From assembly GCA_018697195.1 (NCBI GenBank), contig CM031857.1, positions 56,413,238-56,477,237 on the forward strand: DNA of 64,000 bases, read 5' to 3'. The notes beneath the pieces are model-generated. The model made no database searches. It was not told where the DNA came from and saw nothing but the letters and a program-made list of their open reading frames with translations. Shown one piece after another: positions 63,001 to 64,000 of the stretch (position 1 is its first letter; each line of letters starts with the position of its first letter). Both the position numbers and the translations under genes were made by a program. The DNA comes from Certhia americana (lineage: Eukaryota > Chordata > Aves > Passeriformes > Certhiidae).

Positions 63001-64000
63001 TTATCATATCTTCTTATACTGAATTATGTACTTAGTTCAAGAGTATACTTATTATTCTATTTTCCATTGATGACATTTTTCTCCATTAAAATTTTTTCAG
63101 GCAACAACTTCAGTCAAGCCATTGATTTGTAACACCTCTTTTAGATCTTTTGGAAATTCAAACTTACGAAAGACTCCATTCAATAGCACTACTCCAAATC
63201 TACAGGAACAAGAAACTAGCAAGAGGATTAAGCTGTCAAATGCAGAGTTACACCTGAACCGTGCCATTTTTTTAAATTAAGGAAGTAGAAGAAAAATAGC
63301 CATTATGGTTCTTTTTACCCTTTTTTAGGAACACGTGAAACCCTGACATGTACCTATCAGAGTTTTTTATAAGGGGGTAAACTTTGATTAGTTGTTTTGA
63401 TTGCAATGGCTCTTGAGCCCCCTAATGAATGTATAGCTGTGCATCTCTGAGCTATGTTTTGACAAGACTGTCTTTTCAGGTGCATGAACATCTGGAGTGA
63501 AAAACATTCCCCTGTCACAAGTTGAAGCAGGCATTCATTTATTCCACTGTCAAGCAAACAAGTAGCTTTAAGCTACTTTACAATGAGTCCCAGAAATTAG
63601 ATGTCACTCTTCTGAAATATACAAGTTATGATTAACTAAGTGCTGTATTGCTGTTACATTTTATTTTTGAAAAAATGGAAAACTCAAAGCCATTGTCAGT
63701 AAGAAAATACGAATTAGTCTGCATAATAAATTATCAGCAGTGCTACTGTATATTTGACAGTCACTCAGCTGATTAAGTGGGTATACACTTGTGCAACACC
63801 TGTTTTCAGAGTGCACTTAACTAAGAAATCCAGCCTGCTACCTTAAGATCAAGTGCCTCTACCTACAAAGTAAACCGAAAGAAACAGGTTTCCAGTCTCT
63901 GCCGACTTCAAATGAAAAGTACACACAACAGAAGCACCATTTCCATGACGGCAGTGAGACACACATTAACAGAACTAACAACTAGCATCCGACAATAAAG

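Larger units (their letters stand above)
56849..64000 (-). other. TNFSF11 upstream sequence or intron 1
   Basis: The exon encoding the cytoplasmic tail and transmembrane helix should lie to the right of exon 2. I looked on the minus strand for a hydrophobic segment followed by a phase-0 donor and found none that is convincing. The region holds a solo LTR, a CR1 copy and AT-rich sequence. It is probably intron 1, with exon 1 beyond the window. Confidence 0.6.

Overview
The window is vertebrate nuclear DNA, most probably from a bird. It is AT-rich with sparse short exons, GT-AG introns and no operon-like gene packing. Three CR1 LINE 3' ends are clear and a fourth is recognisable; all lie with their sense strand on the minus strand. 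A solo LTR matches the layout I know from avian ERVL-type elements. Many homopolymer and microsatellite runs are present, plus one 10-N assembly gap. These points and the protein sequence of the one gene I recognise suggest a neoavian bird, but no species can be named from this.

The only secure gene is TNFSF11 (RANKL), on the minus strand. Exons corresponding to human exons 2-5 lie at 56848-56681, 50193-50148, 50065-49967 and 44731-44310. Splice sites and phases join exactly into 735 nt: 244 residues plus a stop. By my recollection of the human protein, that equals the length from human Met74 to its end. The first exon (cytoplasmic tail and transmembrane helix) was not found in the remaining 7.1 kb to the right and is presumably outside the window. 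The 3' UTR probably runs left from 44309 to about 42.4 kb, where the first exact minus-strand AATAAA hexamer lies.

The left 42 kb (downstream of TNFSF11) looks like a gene desert. It holds CR1 fragments, microsatellites, a perfect 22-bp-arm inverted repeat, A-rich tracts and three weak exon-like candidates: plus strand 23800-23908, minus strand 37129-36917 and minus strand 2253-2032. There is also one unusually long unexplained open frame of 217 codons at 9780-10433 on the minus strand. In mammals the genes downstream of TNFSF11 are FAM216B and EPSTI1; I could not recognise either here. The right 7.1 kb, upstream of exon 2, holds the solo LTR at about 57.42-57.94 kb, a CR1 copy at about 59.54-60.02 kb and otherwise featureless AT-rich sequence.

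I found no new multi-gene system. The most substantive observation is within RANKL. This bird's TNF-homology domain has a different set of N-glycosylation sequons from human RANKL, including one in the CD loop and two in the AA'' region, the surfaces that contact RANK and OPG.
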